In this document: piece after piece, positions 14,843 through 24,071 of the stretch
Layout of the letters: each line of letters starts with the position of its first letter
How positions within the stretch are numbered: the first letter of the stretch is position 1
From: Cognaticolwellia sediminilitoris
GTDB taxonomy: Bacteria > Pseudomonadota > Gammaproteobacteria > Enterobacterales > Alteromonadaceae
Direction of reading: 5' to 3'
NCBI GenBank assembly: GCA_002104535.1
Contig: NBOG01000008.1
Coordinates: 1-64,000 of the forward strand
DNA length: 64,000 bases
The notes under the pieces: generated by a model
The model's input: the letters and a program-made list of their open reading frames with translations, nothing else
What the model was told of the DNA's origin: nothing
The model's database searches: none
Program-made: the position numbers and the translations under genes

Positions 14843-15577
14843 TTACCTAAACGTTACCCAGTTATCACCTGCTTTTTCCAAATGACTGTAATTATTTAAG
14901 TAATCAACGCTTAACTTTTCTTCTGAAAATAACAGTTTAGTGACACTGGTATTTCTGATCTGTTGATTAACCGCTAATGTTTGCTGATCGCTAAGTTTTA
15001 ATATGTGCTGAACGATCACTGAAATTGTACCGGCGGAGGTAAAAATCAAAATATCATTCGATTTTCCCTGTTCATTGGCAGTGTTATTAGCCGTTTGCCT
15101 ACTGTGTAATTCTTGCGTGATAACATCTTGCAAAGCGCGGATACAACGCGCTTTAAATGTTGGCCAGCTTTCTTGATAGTCTTCATTTTTATTGCCAAAT
15201 ACCCAACGGCTCAACGCTTGAGAAAATTCCATTTGGAAACTTTTACTCACCGTACTTTGCTGGTTTATTTCGTGACTCAACTTGGCAAAGTCTTGCCATT
15301 TTTCGTGATAGTTATTCAAGATATCAATGTGATCAAATTCGTTAAAACCCGAGTGACTAATAACCGGCATTGCGACAGCGTTTAAGCCTTGAATAAACCC
15401 AGCGTGGGTTTGGTTATGTCGTAATAAATCACCACAATAAAACTTTCCGGGCGAACGTCTAAAACGCCAATATTTTCCTAGCATTAAGGCTTGTTGATGG
15501 CCTTTATCGGATAATTTGTCGTAATCAGCACTACCAAATGATGCTTGGCCATGACGAATTAAATAGATTGCTGCCAT
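14843..15577 (-). CDS. Histidine phosphatase-family protein with altered active site
   Basis: The 244-residue protein starts IYLIRHGQASFG, so the phospho-acceptor RHG motif is present (H9). The later SHG motif that normally supplies the second catalytic histidine reads FTSAGTISVI (about residue 188-197), so that histidine is absent. Related phosphatase-like proteins found beside acyl-CoA dehydrogenase/kinase genes also seem to carry a non-histidine at this point. It is the first gene of the leftward operon. It may remove phosphate from an intermediate, or act as a binding or regulatory protein. Family call firm, activity uncertain. Confidence 0.82.
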   Translation of the reverse strand: MAAIYLIRHGQASFGSADYDKLSDKGHQQALMLGKYWRFRRSPGKFYCGDLLRHNQTHAGFIQGLNAVAMPVISHSGFNEFDHIDILNNYHEKWQDFAKLSHEINQQSTVSKSFQMEFSQALSRWVFGNKNEDYQESWPTFKARCIRALQDVITQELHSRQTANNTANEQGKSNDILIFTSAGTISVIVQHILKLSDQQTLAVNQQIRNTSVTKLLFSEEKLSVDYLNNYSHLEKAGDNWVTFR

Positions 15578-15962
15578 TTAATTCGCATCCCTAAGGTAAT
15601 ACTTATGGCTTGAAGTAACGACAAATAGCCTCGAATACGCTGTCAAAGCGCTAGAGTTAAAAACATCAGATTTTCGATTAAAGCTATTTGTATTCATAAA
15701 GTTAAGCCTGCCACATTAACTAAAAAATCATGCCCAAAAGTCATACGATAAAGTAATAGTATTGATAATAAATCTATACGATATCAAATGTACTTGACTA
15801 TCCTATGCCCAACTTTTAAATTAAACAAATGAATAGTTCTTATAACCTACTATTCTTAATTTGAATAGAGCAAGGTAGTTTAAATCGTGATATTCAATGT
15901 GCTTTCTTCGCTAAGGTTATCAGTCGTCGCTAAGGCAGTAATTAGTTACTGAGGCCGCAATT
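15578..15962. promoter_or_regulatory. Divergent control region between lipid operon and lysR
   Basis: This 385-bp gap separates the leftward operon from the rightward LysR gene, the classical arrangement for LysR-type control of a divergent operon. It contains an inverted-repeat array at 15831-15868. A sigma70-like pair facing lysR is possible: TTGACT (15794-15799) and TAAATT (15817-15822) with 17-bp spacing. Confidence 0.55.
15831..15868. promoter_or_regulatory. Operator-like array of three GAATAG half-sites
   Basis: GAATAGT (15831-15837) faces ACTATTC (15849-15855) with an 11-bp spacer, and the second arm also faces GAATAG (15863-15868) across 7 bp. The 7-11-7 dyad fits the T-N11-A pattern bound by LysR-type regulators, and a partly overlapping second dyad is the usual activation-site layout. 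Binding by the adjacent LysR is inferred. Confidence 0.5.
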
Positions 15963-16874
15963 ATGAAAGTAGATTTAAATTTATTTGTGGTCTTTGATGC
16001 CATTTACCGTGAAAGTAATATTACCAAAGCAGCGTCAGTATTAAATTTATCGCAACCAGCGGTGAGCCACTCATTGGGGAAATTACGAAAGTATTTCGAT
16101 GATGCTTTGTTTATTAGGCAAGGCAATGAAATGAGGCCTACGCCAGTGGCTAAAAATGTTATCGAGGATGTTCGTGAAGCACTCCATCAGTTACAGGTTT
16201 GCCTTGTACAATCTCGACAATTTCAGCCTTTAACCTCACGTAAAAATTTCTCACTATCGTTACACGGCTCCTTAGAGCCATATTATTTACCGATTTTACA
16301 AGAAAGTTTGTCTGTGGAATCACCAGCGGTGAGTCTGCGCAGTAATACCAGGGTTAGACGCAGTGAGTTAGAAAGCAAATTAGCCAGTGGCGATGTTGAT
16401 TTAGCCATTGATGCACTGATCCCTGTCAGTAATAATATTTTGCATACACAATTAGAGCTTGATCAACTCGTTGTGGTTGCTAGAAAAAATCACCCAGCTA
16501 TTACCGGTAAATTGGATTTGGATACCTACCTTCGCCTTGAGCATGTTTTAGTTTCGTCACGTTCAACGGGGCCGGGGTTAGAAGACTTTGAGCTTTCTCG
16601 GATTGGCTTACATCGTAATATTAAAGTGCGCTGCCAACATGCAATTTCAGCCTGCCGAATTATTATCAGTAACGACATGTTGCTTACTTTGCCAAAAACT
16701 GCGGCGAAGATGTACAGCGACATGCTCGATATTGTGATATACCCGATGCCTGTTGAACTACCAAGCCTTGACGTACATTTATATTGGCACGTAAATGTAG
16801 ATAAAGAGCCGGCAAATAAATGGCTGAGAAACAAGATGATCATGGCGGCATCAAATACAAAGTTGATGCCGTAA
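15963..16874 (+). CDS. LysR-family transcriptional regulator
   Basis: The 303-residue protein has an N-terminal winged helix-turn-helix (about residues 4-63) with NITKAASVLNLSQPAVSHSL as recognition region, then a periplasmic-binding-protein-like effector domain (about 90-300). It diverges from the acyl-CoA catabolic operon, and an operator-like repeat array lies in the shared gap. It most likely controls that operon and itself in response to an acyl-CoA or fatty acid derivative. Family firm; target inferred from position. Confidence 0.9.
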   Translation: MKVDLNLFVVFDAIYRESNITKAASVLNLSQPAVSHSLGKLRKYFDDALFIRQGNEMRPTPVAKNVIEDVREALHQLQVCLVQSRQFQPLTSRKNFSLSLHGSLEPYYLPILQESLSVESPAVSLRSNTRVRRSELESKLASGDVDLAIDALIPVSNNILHTQLELDQLVVVARKNHPAITGKLDLDTYLRLEHVLVSSRSTGPGLEDFELSRIGLHRNIKVRCQHAISACRIIISNDMLLTLPKTAAKMYSDMLDIVIYPMPVELPSLDVHLYWHVNVDKEPANKWLRNKMIMAASNTKLMP

Positions 16875-16975
16875 AGTGATAAATTTATACCGTGTTAATA
16901 GCTATAATTGATTCTGACTTTGGCTATATAAACATACGAACTTACAAGCCTAGAAATTTACAAACCTATAAATAT

Positions 16976-17926
16976 TTAATTTAAGGCTTTTAAGCTTTCA
17001 ACCAGTGCCGGTTTTAATTGCTTAAGTTGTTCGTTGTTACTATCAGCAATAATAACAAAAAGCGCCGATAAAAAAGCACTGGCATTATGTCGTTTAGCTA
17101 ACCCTACTTGGCTGATATAAGTATTTTGCCAATCGTTAATAGGCTTAGGTGTGATGTATGATTGTAGCCAGTTCTGCCAGTTCTGCGTGTTATGCTCTTG
17201 TTGTAAAAGAATATAAAGTAATGCTGTCGCAAGTCGCTTAGGCTCACCATACCTATAAAAATGTTCATCAGGTAAAACTTGTTGTCCAATTGCGTCTAGC
17301 ATGGCAGTTAACTGCTCTGTTGTTATTTCAGGGTTAAGGGCTAATTGTAAAAATATATCAGCAGTATGAGCAACATTATGACGCCAACCAACGGTGTCAT
17401 CAAAACCACGATAGTCGTTAATATTAACCATATAATCAGTACTTTTAGCGACTAACAAAGCCCGCTGTTGAGGTGCTAGATAAGGCTGTTTACGATCTAC
17501 TCTGGCGAGTTCAGAAAGTAGCAAAGCAACAAATGGCTGATATACGGCAGCATTATCAACAGTTTTAGCGCCAAAGTTTTCAAGCAAGGTAATAAACATT
17601 TCTTGGTGTAAATCACGGGTTAACTTATCGTTGCGCAGCCAACTAGAAAGACCGGTAAAAGCGACACCATCGCGAATATCTGCCTTAGGGTTTGCTAAAC
17701 AATTAAGTAGCTGCAGCGCTAAGCCATGCCTTTCACCATCATTGTCAATTTCAAACTCTTGTTTAGCTAAATCAAGTAATGCTTTTTCAGGCCATTTAGC
17801 GGTGTAACATTGTTGCGCAATAGTGTTGGCATTCACTGTCTTATCAACGCCAATAGCTTCATAAGCAAAAACCTTTTGTGTGAGTAATCCCCAAATAATT
17901 ACCATTACAATTGCTTGATTCAACAT
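16976..17926 (-). CDS. DUF2785 family protein, secreted
   Basis: The 316-residue protein has a signal peptide (AIVMVIIWGLLTQKVFA) and a helical body. The segment DDTVGWRHNVAHTADIFLQLAL (starting about residue 181) is the hallmark of DUF2785. The family has no assigned function; helical repeats suggest a binding role. It runs towards the end of the lysR gene, and is 28 bp downstream of the SRAP gene on the same strand, so the two may be cotranscribed. Confidence 0.75.
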   Translation of the reverse strand: MLNQAIVMVIIWGLLTQKVFAYEAIGVDKTVNANTIAQQCYTAKWPEKALLDLAKQEFEIDNDGERHGLALQLLNCLANPKADIRDGVAFTGLSSWLRNDKLTRDLHQEMFITLLENFGAKTVDNAAVYQPFVALLLSELARVDRKQPYLAPQQRALLVAKSTDYMVNINDYRGFDDTVGWRHNVAHTADIFLQLALNPEITTEQLTAMLDAIGQQVLPDEHFYRYGEPKRLATALLYILLQQEHNTQNWQNWLQSYITPKPINDWQNTYISQVGLAKRHNASAFLSALFVIIADSNNEQLKQLKPALVESLKALN

Positions 17927-17954
17927 CCATTATCCTTTTATTAAAGTACGTTAA

Positions 17955-18647
17955 TTAGTCGTGACATATAACCTGTAAATCCGACACAGGTTGGTGGCTC
18001 ATCGGCTTGTCAATTTCTTGTGCTACAATATTTTCTGGTATATGCGGCTGCAATAATGAGTCAAACTGAGCGGTTTCAGTAAACAGTGGATCCAACCATT
18101 TGTCTACTAATGATGACGATTGAGGTAATATAAGTGGCATTGCCTTGGAGTGAATATGTTTAAGCTTTTCATGAGGAGGTAAGGTGATAACCGAGCAACT
18201 AAGTTTCATTTCGCCAGTCGTTTTGTGTTGCCATTGTCGGTATAATCCGCCGAGCAGTAACCCTCCAGTTTCGGCAATCATGTCATAATAGTGCACAGGT
18301 TTTTTATTAAAAAATTCTGTTTCACCAAAGCCTTTAACAGCAATAACACAACGAGAGCTTCGATAAGCTTGGAAACCAGCACTTCTTGGCACATTGAGTT
18401 TATCGAATCTAGTATTAAAGGAAGTGTATTTAGAGGGTTTAAAGCCCTTATCTGTTTCATCTAGTAACAACCACCAAGTCGCATTTTCAACTCGACGTTG
18501 ACTGCCGACATTTCTGATGATAGAAACGGTATCAGCAGCTTTTACAAATCGGCTATCACTTGGTTTATCGATAACTTTATTGATTTTTAAGCTGGTATAA
18601 AGTTTTTTAACACCACTATCAAACGTGGTGTTGAGCCTGCCGCACAT
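17955..18647 (-). CDS. SRAP/YedK-HMCES family abasic-site protein
   Basis: The 230-residue protein begins MCGRL, exposing Cys2 after methionine removal, as needed to form a thiazolidine link to abasic sites in single-stranded DNA. The other active-site positions align: N78 in SFNTR, E109 in KGFGET (the usual motif is GWFEW or GFYEW) and H166 in KHIHSKAMPLIL. It protects abasic sites in ssDNA during replication. An upstream CTGT-rich stretch near 18690 is not a complete LexA box. Family firm; the GFGE variant marks a divergent branch. Confidence 0.87.
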   Translation of the reverse strand: MCGRLNTTFDSGVKKLYTSLKINKVIDKPSDSRFVKAADTVSIIRNVGSQRRVENATWWLLLDETDKGFKPSKYTSFNTRFDKLNVPRSAGFQAYRSSRCVIAVKGFGETEFFNKKPVHYYDMIAETGGLLLGGLYRQWQHKTTGEMKLSCSVITLPPHEKLKHIHSKAMPLILPQSSSLVDKWLDPLFTETAQFDSLLQPHIPENIVAQEIDKPMSHQPVSDLQVICHD

Positions 18648-18938
18648 AAATATTTACCTCATAATCTTTGCAACGTTTTTTTTAGCTACTGTATAGCTTT
18701 TATATAGCTTAACAATGAACTTAAAAGATGTCTTACATGTTTGGTGCTAACTACTTACATGCATCTTTTGATAGGTTAACTCTTGCTTTTTAATACTGAT
18801 ATTATTTGCTCTTTAGTTTAGATAAAATATCCATTTCAATTGCTCAATAGGGAAAATGTTCCTGCCTTTTCACTATGGTGATTGAATTCAGTGTTAATCT
18901 CCCCCATTAAAGACAAACATTCATTAAATAGTTCAACT

Positions 18939-19454
18939 ATGCGTTTATTAAAATCAACCAAAGTACCAGACCTTAATCAAGATAGTGACCGCTATTTTAC
19001 CCGCAATGCAACCCGAGCAATTGTATTGAATGGCGATAACATCCTTTTACTATATACCGAGCGTTATCATGACTACAGTTTACCCGGCGGTGGTATTGAT
19101 GAAGGTGAAAGCAAAGTAAATGGTTTAATCCGGGAATTACGCGAAGAAACTGGCGCGCAAAATGTCACCAATGTGCAAGAGTTTGGTTACTATGAGGAAT
19201 ATCGCAATTGGTATAAAAGCGACTTTGATGTTGTTCATATGCTGTCCTATTGTTATATCTGCGAAATAGATCAAGAATTGTTGGCGCCAGAATTTGAAGC
19301 TCATGAATTGCGAAATGGTATGCAACCACTTTGGATGAATATACATGAAGCTATCAACCACAATGAACAGGTAATTCAAAACAGTGATAAAAAAGGCTTA
19401 TCTATTGAACGAGAAACTTATTTACTCAAACGCATTGTCTCTGAGTTACTTTAA
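18939..19454 (+). CDS. Nudix hydrolase
   Basis: A complete Nudix box GX5EX7REUXEEXGU is visible as GGIDEGESKVNGLIREL followed by REETGA, preceded by LPGGG. Nudix enzymes hydrolyse nucleoside diphosphates linked to another group and need Mg2+. I chose ATG 18939 (171 residues) because related proteins begin with a similar short leader before the first strand; a TTG at 18882 would give 190 residues and has a weak GGTG motif before it. No ribosome-binding site is strong for either. Substrate unknown. Confidence 0.8.
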   Translation: MRLLKSTKVPDLNQDSDRYFTRNATRAIVLNGDNILLLYTERYHDYSLPGGGIDEGESKVNGLIRELREETGAQNVTNVQEFGYYEEYRNWYKSDFDVVHMLSYCYICEIDQELLAPEFEAHELRNGMQPLWMNIHEAINHNEQVIQNSDKKGLSIERETYLLKRIVSELL

Positions 19455-19601
19455 TCGACTGAATGAACTTAACTGGTCCATACTAGATAAAATTCAAGTT
19501 GTATCAATATCTGCCGACGTGGCTTGATTACAATTTAGTAACGGAAATTTATTCCTGAACAAGATAGCCTACTGATAACTTAAAATTTAGTTGTATTTAA
19601 A

Positions 19602-21269
19602 ATGATAAAAAAATTCCTTTTAAGCTTTGTTTTACTCGCTTATACGTTAACTTCAACAGCATCAAATTTAAACAATGAACAACAAGCCGCTGTTGCAATG
19701 CCGGATAGTTATAGTGCTGATGTTTCAGCAAAAATTTTAGCACAAGGCGGCAATGCAATAGACGCCGCAATAGCTGCACAGTTTGTTTTAGCCGTAACCT
19801 TACCAGAAGCAGGTAATGTTGGTGGCGGCGGCTTTATGGTGATTTATAAAGACAATAAAGCTGATTTTCTAGATTATCGAGAGGTAGCACCTTTAAAAGC
19901 CCATCGAGATATGTATTTAGATAAAAATGGTGACGTTATACCTAACCTGTCTTTATACGGAGCACTATCTGCCGGTGTACCGGGTACAGTCGATGGCATG
20001 TGGCAAGCGCATCAAAAATATGGCTCGTTACCCTGGAAGTCATTAGTTACGCCAGCCATTGAGATAGCTAAAAACGGTTTTATTGTTCATAAAAATCTTG
20101 AAGAAAATATCACAAGGCGCATCAATAGTTTTGAAAAAGAAGGCATTAAAGTCAATTTTGCCAAACACTTTGCTAGTGCAACTGAAGGAACTAATTTTAA
20201 ACAAGCTAATTTAGCTAACACGTTGCAACGCATCGCTGACCATGGCAGGGCAGGTTTTTACCGAGGTGAAACAGCAAAAATCTTTACCGACTTTATGGCA
20301 AAGCATGGCGGTATTATTGGTTATGATGATTTAAATAATTATCGTGCGACATGGCGCAAACCACTTGAGAACACTTGGCGAGGCTATAGAGTGCTAACTG
20401 CCCCACCGCCGAGCTCTGGCGGAATTGCTATTTTACAATGGCTCAAAATGTATGACTTACTCAGCAATAACAAACCTGCTTTAGCACATAACTCAGCAAC
20501 TTATATACATAGATTATCTGAAATAGGTAAGCGTGTTTTTGCTGATAGAGCGGAATATTTAGGTGACCCTGATTTTTTTGATGTACCAGTTAAACAGTTA
20601 TTGGAAAACAGTTACTTAAAAGAACGTGTGGCTGATATTTCTGACGATAGCATTTCAAATACTGGCGCTATTAAACCGGGCCTAAAAGAAAGTCCTGACA
20701 CCACTCACTTTTCAATTATAGATAAATGGGGTAATGCTGTGTCAAATACCACCACCATTAATTATACCTTTGGTAGTGGTGTTATCGTTGAAGGGGCTGG
20801 CTTCATTTTAAATGATGAAATGGATGACTTTAGTGTCAAAGCCGGTGTGGCCAACGTTTACGGCGCAGTGGGTGGCGACGCGAATGCGATTCAGGCGAAT
20901 AAACGTATGTTGTCATCTATGTCGCCAACGATACTGTTAAAAGATGATAAAGTTAAATTAGTCACTGGTTCACCTGGCGGCACAACCATTATTAGCTCAG
21001 TCTACCAATCTATTTTGAATGTTATCGAATTTGACATGAGTGCTGAGCAAGCGGTTAATGCGCCACGGTTCCATCATCAATTACTGCCTAAAGATGCGAT
21101 CGAGCACTATCCTGGTATTACCAAAGCCAACATCGCAGCGTTGAAGAAATTAGGTTATACATTAAGCCGAAGAAAATTTGGCTCAGTACAACTGATTATT
21201 GTAGATGGTGATAATTTGGATGCCGCGGCAGAGTCTGACCGAAGAGGTAAATCGATTGTGCTTAAATAA
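19602..21269 (+). CDS. ggt: Gamma-glutamyltransferase
   Basis: The 555-residue precursor has a signal peptide (KFLLSFVLLAYTLTSTAS) and the whole GGT fold. GGNAIDAAIA and GNVGGGGFMVIY lie in the large subunit, the autoprocessing nucleophile is T367 in SPDTTHFSIIDKWGNAVS, and GFILNDEMDDF and GSPGGTTIISSV lie in the small subunit. It cleaves extracellular glutathione and transfers gamma-glutamyl groups in the periplasm. A terminator follows at 21365-21396. The segment order and length are standard. Confidence 0.95.
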   Translation: MIKKFLLSFVLLAYTLTSTASNLNNEQQAAVAMPDSYSADVSAKILAQGGNAIDAAIAAQFVLAVTLPEAGNVGGGGFMVIYKDNKADFLDYREVAPLKAHRDMYLDKNGDVIPNLSLYGALSAGVPGTVDGMWQAHQKYGSLPWKSLVTPAIEIAKNGFIVHKNLEENITRRINSFEKEGIKVNFAKHFASATEGTNFKQANLANTLQRIADHGRAGFYRGETAKIFTDFMAKHGGIIGYDDLNNYRATWRKPLENTWRGYRVLTAPPPSSGGIAILQWLKMYDLLSNNKPALAHNSATYIHRLSEIGKRVFADRAEYLGDPDFFDVPVKQLLENSYLKERVADISDDSISNTGAIKPGLKESPDTTHFSIIDKWGNAVSNTTTINYTFGSGVIVEGAGFILNDEMDDFSVKAGVANVYGAVGGDANAIQANKRMLSSMSPTILLKDDKVKLVTGSPGGTTIISSVYQSILNVIEFDMSAEQAVNAPRFHHQLLPKDAIEHYPGITKANIAALKKLGYTLSRRKFGSVQLIIVDGDNLDAAAESDRRGKSIVLK

Positions 21270-21364
21270 ACGGGGCTACAAGAAATAAACTCTTATTTCC
21301 TAGTACCTAATCATAAACGATAATTATGTATCCAAAGTATCGTTTTTAACAAGAAAAAAACAAT

Positions 21365-21396
21365 AAAAAACCAGTTAACTCGTAACTGGTTTTTTT
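21365..21396. terminator. Bidirectional terminator between ggt and efpL
   Basis: A-tract plus CCAGTTA (21371-21377) pairs with TAACTGG (21383-21389) around ACTCG, followed by seven T residues. The A/T tracts on both sides let it serve both convergent genes. Confidence 0.88.
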
Positions 21397-21455
21397 GTTT
21401 AATACCGGATAACTGATGGCCTTGATGTTAAGGATTCAGTTTCAAGATAGGCTAA

Positions 21456-22028
21456 TTACTTATCAGCACGCCCCATAAATTTGCGTTCTTCGGTATTAAC
21501 TTTGATTTTATCGCCCGTTGAAATGTGCTCTGGCACTTGTACTGTTAAGCCAGTAGATAATATCGCGGGTTTAGTACGTGCAGTAGCAGAGCCACCTTTA
21601 ATTGAAGGGTCTGTTTCTGTGATCACTAATTCAACACTTGACGGTAAATCGATTGCAACAGGCACGCCATCAACGATGATAACCTGAATACCTTGAGTAT
21701 CTTCGTTAATAAATAGCACTTCTTCAGCAATTGACGTTTGGTTTAAGTTATATGGCGTATAGTCTTCATTATCCATAAACACATACTCTTCGCCATCAAT
21801 ATACGAAAACATAGCAGGACGGCGAGTTAGGTCAGCAAAGTTAAGCATGTCTTCTGCTTTAAATGTTTCGTCTACTTTACCACCCGTTACCACATCGTAC
21901 ATACGCATTCTGTACAAGCTACCGCCAGCACGGCCTTGCGGCACTGAACGTTCAATGTCTCTAACAATCATTACTTTACCGTTGTATTCTATCGCGGCAT
22001 TCTTTTTAATATCACTCGCTTTTGGCAT
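21456..22028 (-). CDS. yeiP: Elongation factor P-like protein EfpL (YeiP)
   Basis: The 190-residue three-domain EF-P paralogue has the loop [19 protein letters not shown] with arginine where canonical EF-P has its modified lysine, the mark of the YeiP/EfpL branch. The C-terminal OB region includes [14 protein letters not shown]. It binds ribosomes stalled at polyproline and related motifs and helps peptide bond formation. The start ATG has the typical [10 protein letters not shown]-terminus. It converges on ggt across the terminator. Confidence 0.92.
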   Translation of the reverse strand: MPKASDIKKNAAIEYNGKVMIVRDIERSVPQGRAGGSLYRMRMYDVVTGGKVDETFKAEDMLNFADLTRRPAMFSYIDGEEYVFMDNEDYTPYNLNQTSIAEEVLFINEDTQGIQVIIVDGVPVAIDLPSSVELVITETDPSIKGGSATARTKPAILSTGLTVQVPEHISTGDKIKVNTEERKFMGRADK

Positions 22029-22076
22029 GAAAAACCATCCTAATTTGTTTAATGCAAGAAAAATAACATGTATGAC

Positions 22077-23000
22077 TTAATATGCAAGGAAATAATCTAA
22101 GGCGCCGGTAATAACAGCAACCTGAGCAACAATGCAATTTTCATCATCTACGCGAGGGCTGTCAGGATAAACTTCTGTGGTCGTCACATAAGGCGCATCT
22201 GTTAATCCCATACATAAGCCTAATTCACGACCAGGGTAATTAATTACCCCTAACTGTGCTATTGGCTCACCGATTAACCGATTATTTTCATCTGCTGGGG
22301 CAATATGTGTAACCCTAGAAACTGACTCAATAATGGCTTTTTGAAATTGATCTTGGGGTTTACTACTTTCGCCAACGAGATAAAATCCATCAGGTATATT
22401 CCAAACTTTTTGTTCTATAGCGTCACGTGCAGCGAGTGCTGGCCTAAACTCGCTGTTATCACTATCGGTAGTTTCATGTAAATCAATGTGAGCTAAAAAA
22501 TCAACACCGAGCGATTTAATGTAAAGCATGACTGCTGATGACTCTTGCGCCGGGCTATTATCATAAAATGAACGATTAGGGTCGAGTGTGAGCGGATTCC
22601 AGCGATTGATGGTTTCATAACCCCATGGGCTAATACAAGGGAGAACAACAAAATTAAAATCATCTTGGTATTTTATTGCCTCAGTTTTAAGAAAGCTAAT
22701 GGCACCTTGAACGCCGCTAGTTTCATAACCATGCACACCACCAGTAATTAAAACTGCCGGTTTATCGGTTAGCCAGTTGAGCGACTTGAGAGCAAATAAG
22801 GGGTAATTGTCAGCGTCATAGAGTAAGTTGCCGTATTGCTCGATTATAAAGTTTTCACTTAAATCATCTAATTTAGCAACGACTTCATCAAAATAACTGC
22901 GCTTTTTTTGCTGTTGTTGAAACCATATTTCTTTGTCGCCATCAGTCCACTTTTTACCTAGCGTGCCAATGCCATATTCTGTTTCTGCTTCTGTGTTCAT
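22077..23000 (-). CDS. M14/AstE-ASPA-like zinc metallohydrolase
   Basis: The 307-residue protein has the zinc ligands of the M14/succinylglutamate desuccinylase fold: H and E in GGVHGYETSG (about 83-92) and a distal histidine in HIDLHETTD (about 172-180), with NRWNPLTLDPNR carrying substrate-binding N/R residues. No signal peptide is present. Such proteins remove an amino acid or acyl group from an amide; the particular substrate is unknown. It lies 48 bp upstream of efpL on the same strand, so cotranscription is possible. Confidence 0.78.
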   Translation of the reverse strand: MNTEAETEYGIGTLGKKWTDGDKEIWFQQQQKKRSYFDEVVAKLDDLSENFIIEQYGNLLYDADNYPLFALKSLNWLTDKPAVLITGGVHGYETSGVQGAISFLKTEAIKYQDDFNFVVLPCISPWGYETINRWNPLTLDPNRSFYDNSPAQESSAVMLYIKSLGVDFLAHIDLHETTDSDNSEFRPALAARDAIEQKVWNIPDGFYLVGESSKPQDQFQKAIIESVSRVTHIAPADENNRLIGEPIAQLGVINYPGRELGLCMGLTDAPYVTTTEVYPDSPRVDDENCIVAQVAVITGALDYFLAY

Positions 23001-23163
23001 AAAATTACCTGATAATTACTACGCAGTTATAATTGTGCTGCTTAACTTTTATTATTTGCATTATACCTTGCAATAACAACAATCGAATATAAAAGTGGCA
23101 ATATAAATCCAGAAAACTTAGTGCTACAATCGATTTAATTGCCGCAAATCAATACCAACATAA

Positions 23164-23922
23164 ATGAAAGCTTTATTAACGTTCCTTTTTTTATTTTTTT
23201 GTAACCCGCTTTATGCCAAAAACATCACCATAGCATCAGATAATTGGTGTCCATATATCTGTAATAACCAGGAAAACCCCGGCTATATTGTAGAAATGAT
23301 TAACGATATCTTACAAAATGCCAATTTTAACGTTAAAAACGAAACCATGCCATTGGCCAGAGCACTAAAATATTTGCAAAATGCAGAAGTTGATTTAGTA
23401 CTTGGGGTTACAAAACAACATATTGATCATTATCTTTTAACGGCAAATCATGTGGCAATTGGTAGTTTCGCTAACGACTTTTTCGTACAAAACAATAATC
23501 CATGGCGATTCACATCTATAAATAATTTAGCAAAACAATTACTCGAAGGAAGAAAAGTAGGAATAATAAAAGGTTACTTTTATGGACATGAAATAAAAGC
23601 ACTTATTGACAAGTATCCTGATTCATTCATATATGCGCATGGCGACTACCCTTTGCAACAACTTATCGAGCGATTAAAATCTGGTCGAATTGATATATTA
23701 CTCGATAGTAAAAATACGGTTTTTAATCTAACGAAGCAAGCAAATATTTCGGAGCTCGACTATGCCGGTAGCCAAGGTAAGGAGACCAAGTTATACGTTG
23801 GGCTTTCAAAACCTAGGGAAGAACAACTTTTATCAATAATAGATAAAGGGATTGTTAATTATCGCCAAACGGGGAAGCTTGAACAGCTGTTGCTCAAATA
23901 TGGCATCAACGACTGGCATTAA
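23164..23922 (+). CDS. Periplasmic substrate-binding protein (family 3-like)
   Basis: The 252-residue protein has a signal peptide (LLTFLFLFFCNPLYA) and a two-lobed SBP_bac_3-like fold, with DNWCPYIC and GYIVEMINDIL near the N-terminus and ARALKYLQNAEVDLVLG in the first lobe. No transporter permease or ATPase is adjacent, so it may be an orphan binding or sensing protein, as is common in Alteromonadales. A similar orphan protein is encoded at 29414-30163. Ligand unknown, amino acid-like by family. Confidence 0.75.
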   Translation: MKALLTFLFLFFCNPLYAKNITIASDNWCPYICNNQENPGYIVEMINDILQNANFNVKNETMPLARALKYLQNAEVDLVLGVTKQHIDHYLLTANHVAIGSFANDFFVQNNNPWRFTSINNLAKQLLEGRKVGIIKGYFYGHEIKALIDKYPDSFIYAHGDYPLQQLIERLKSGRIDILLDSKNTVFNLTKQANISELDYAGSQGKETKLYVGLSKPREEQLLSIIDKGIVNYRQTGKLEQLLLKYGINDWH

Positions 23923-24071
23923 TCATTTTATGCTTTTTTATACAACTTAAACTGCAAATATTACACAGTTTATTGGCTTGATATAAATTTCTGCTGTTTT
24001 TTTCACCAATATACCTTAAAATAGTTTAACTACCCTCTTATCTAATGTACTTATTTCAAAAGGAATTTATT

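Noticed and set aside
18686-18710. Possible LexA box before the SRAP gene (CTGT followed by AT-rich DNA)
   Set aside because: The second half-site ACAG is missing; the similar TATAGC-TTTT-TATAGC pattern also occurs near 14765, so it looks like AT-rich coincidence.
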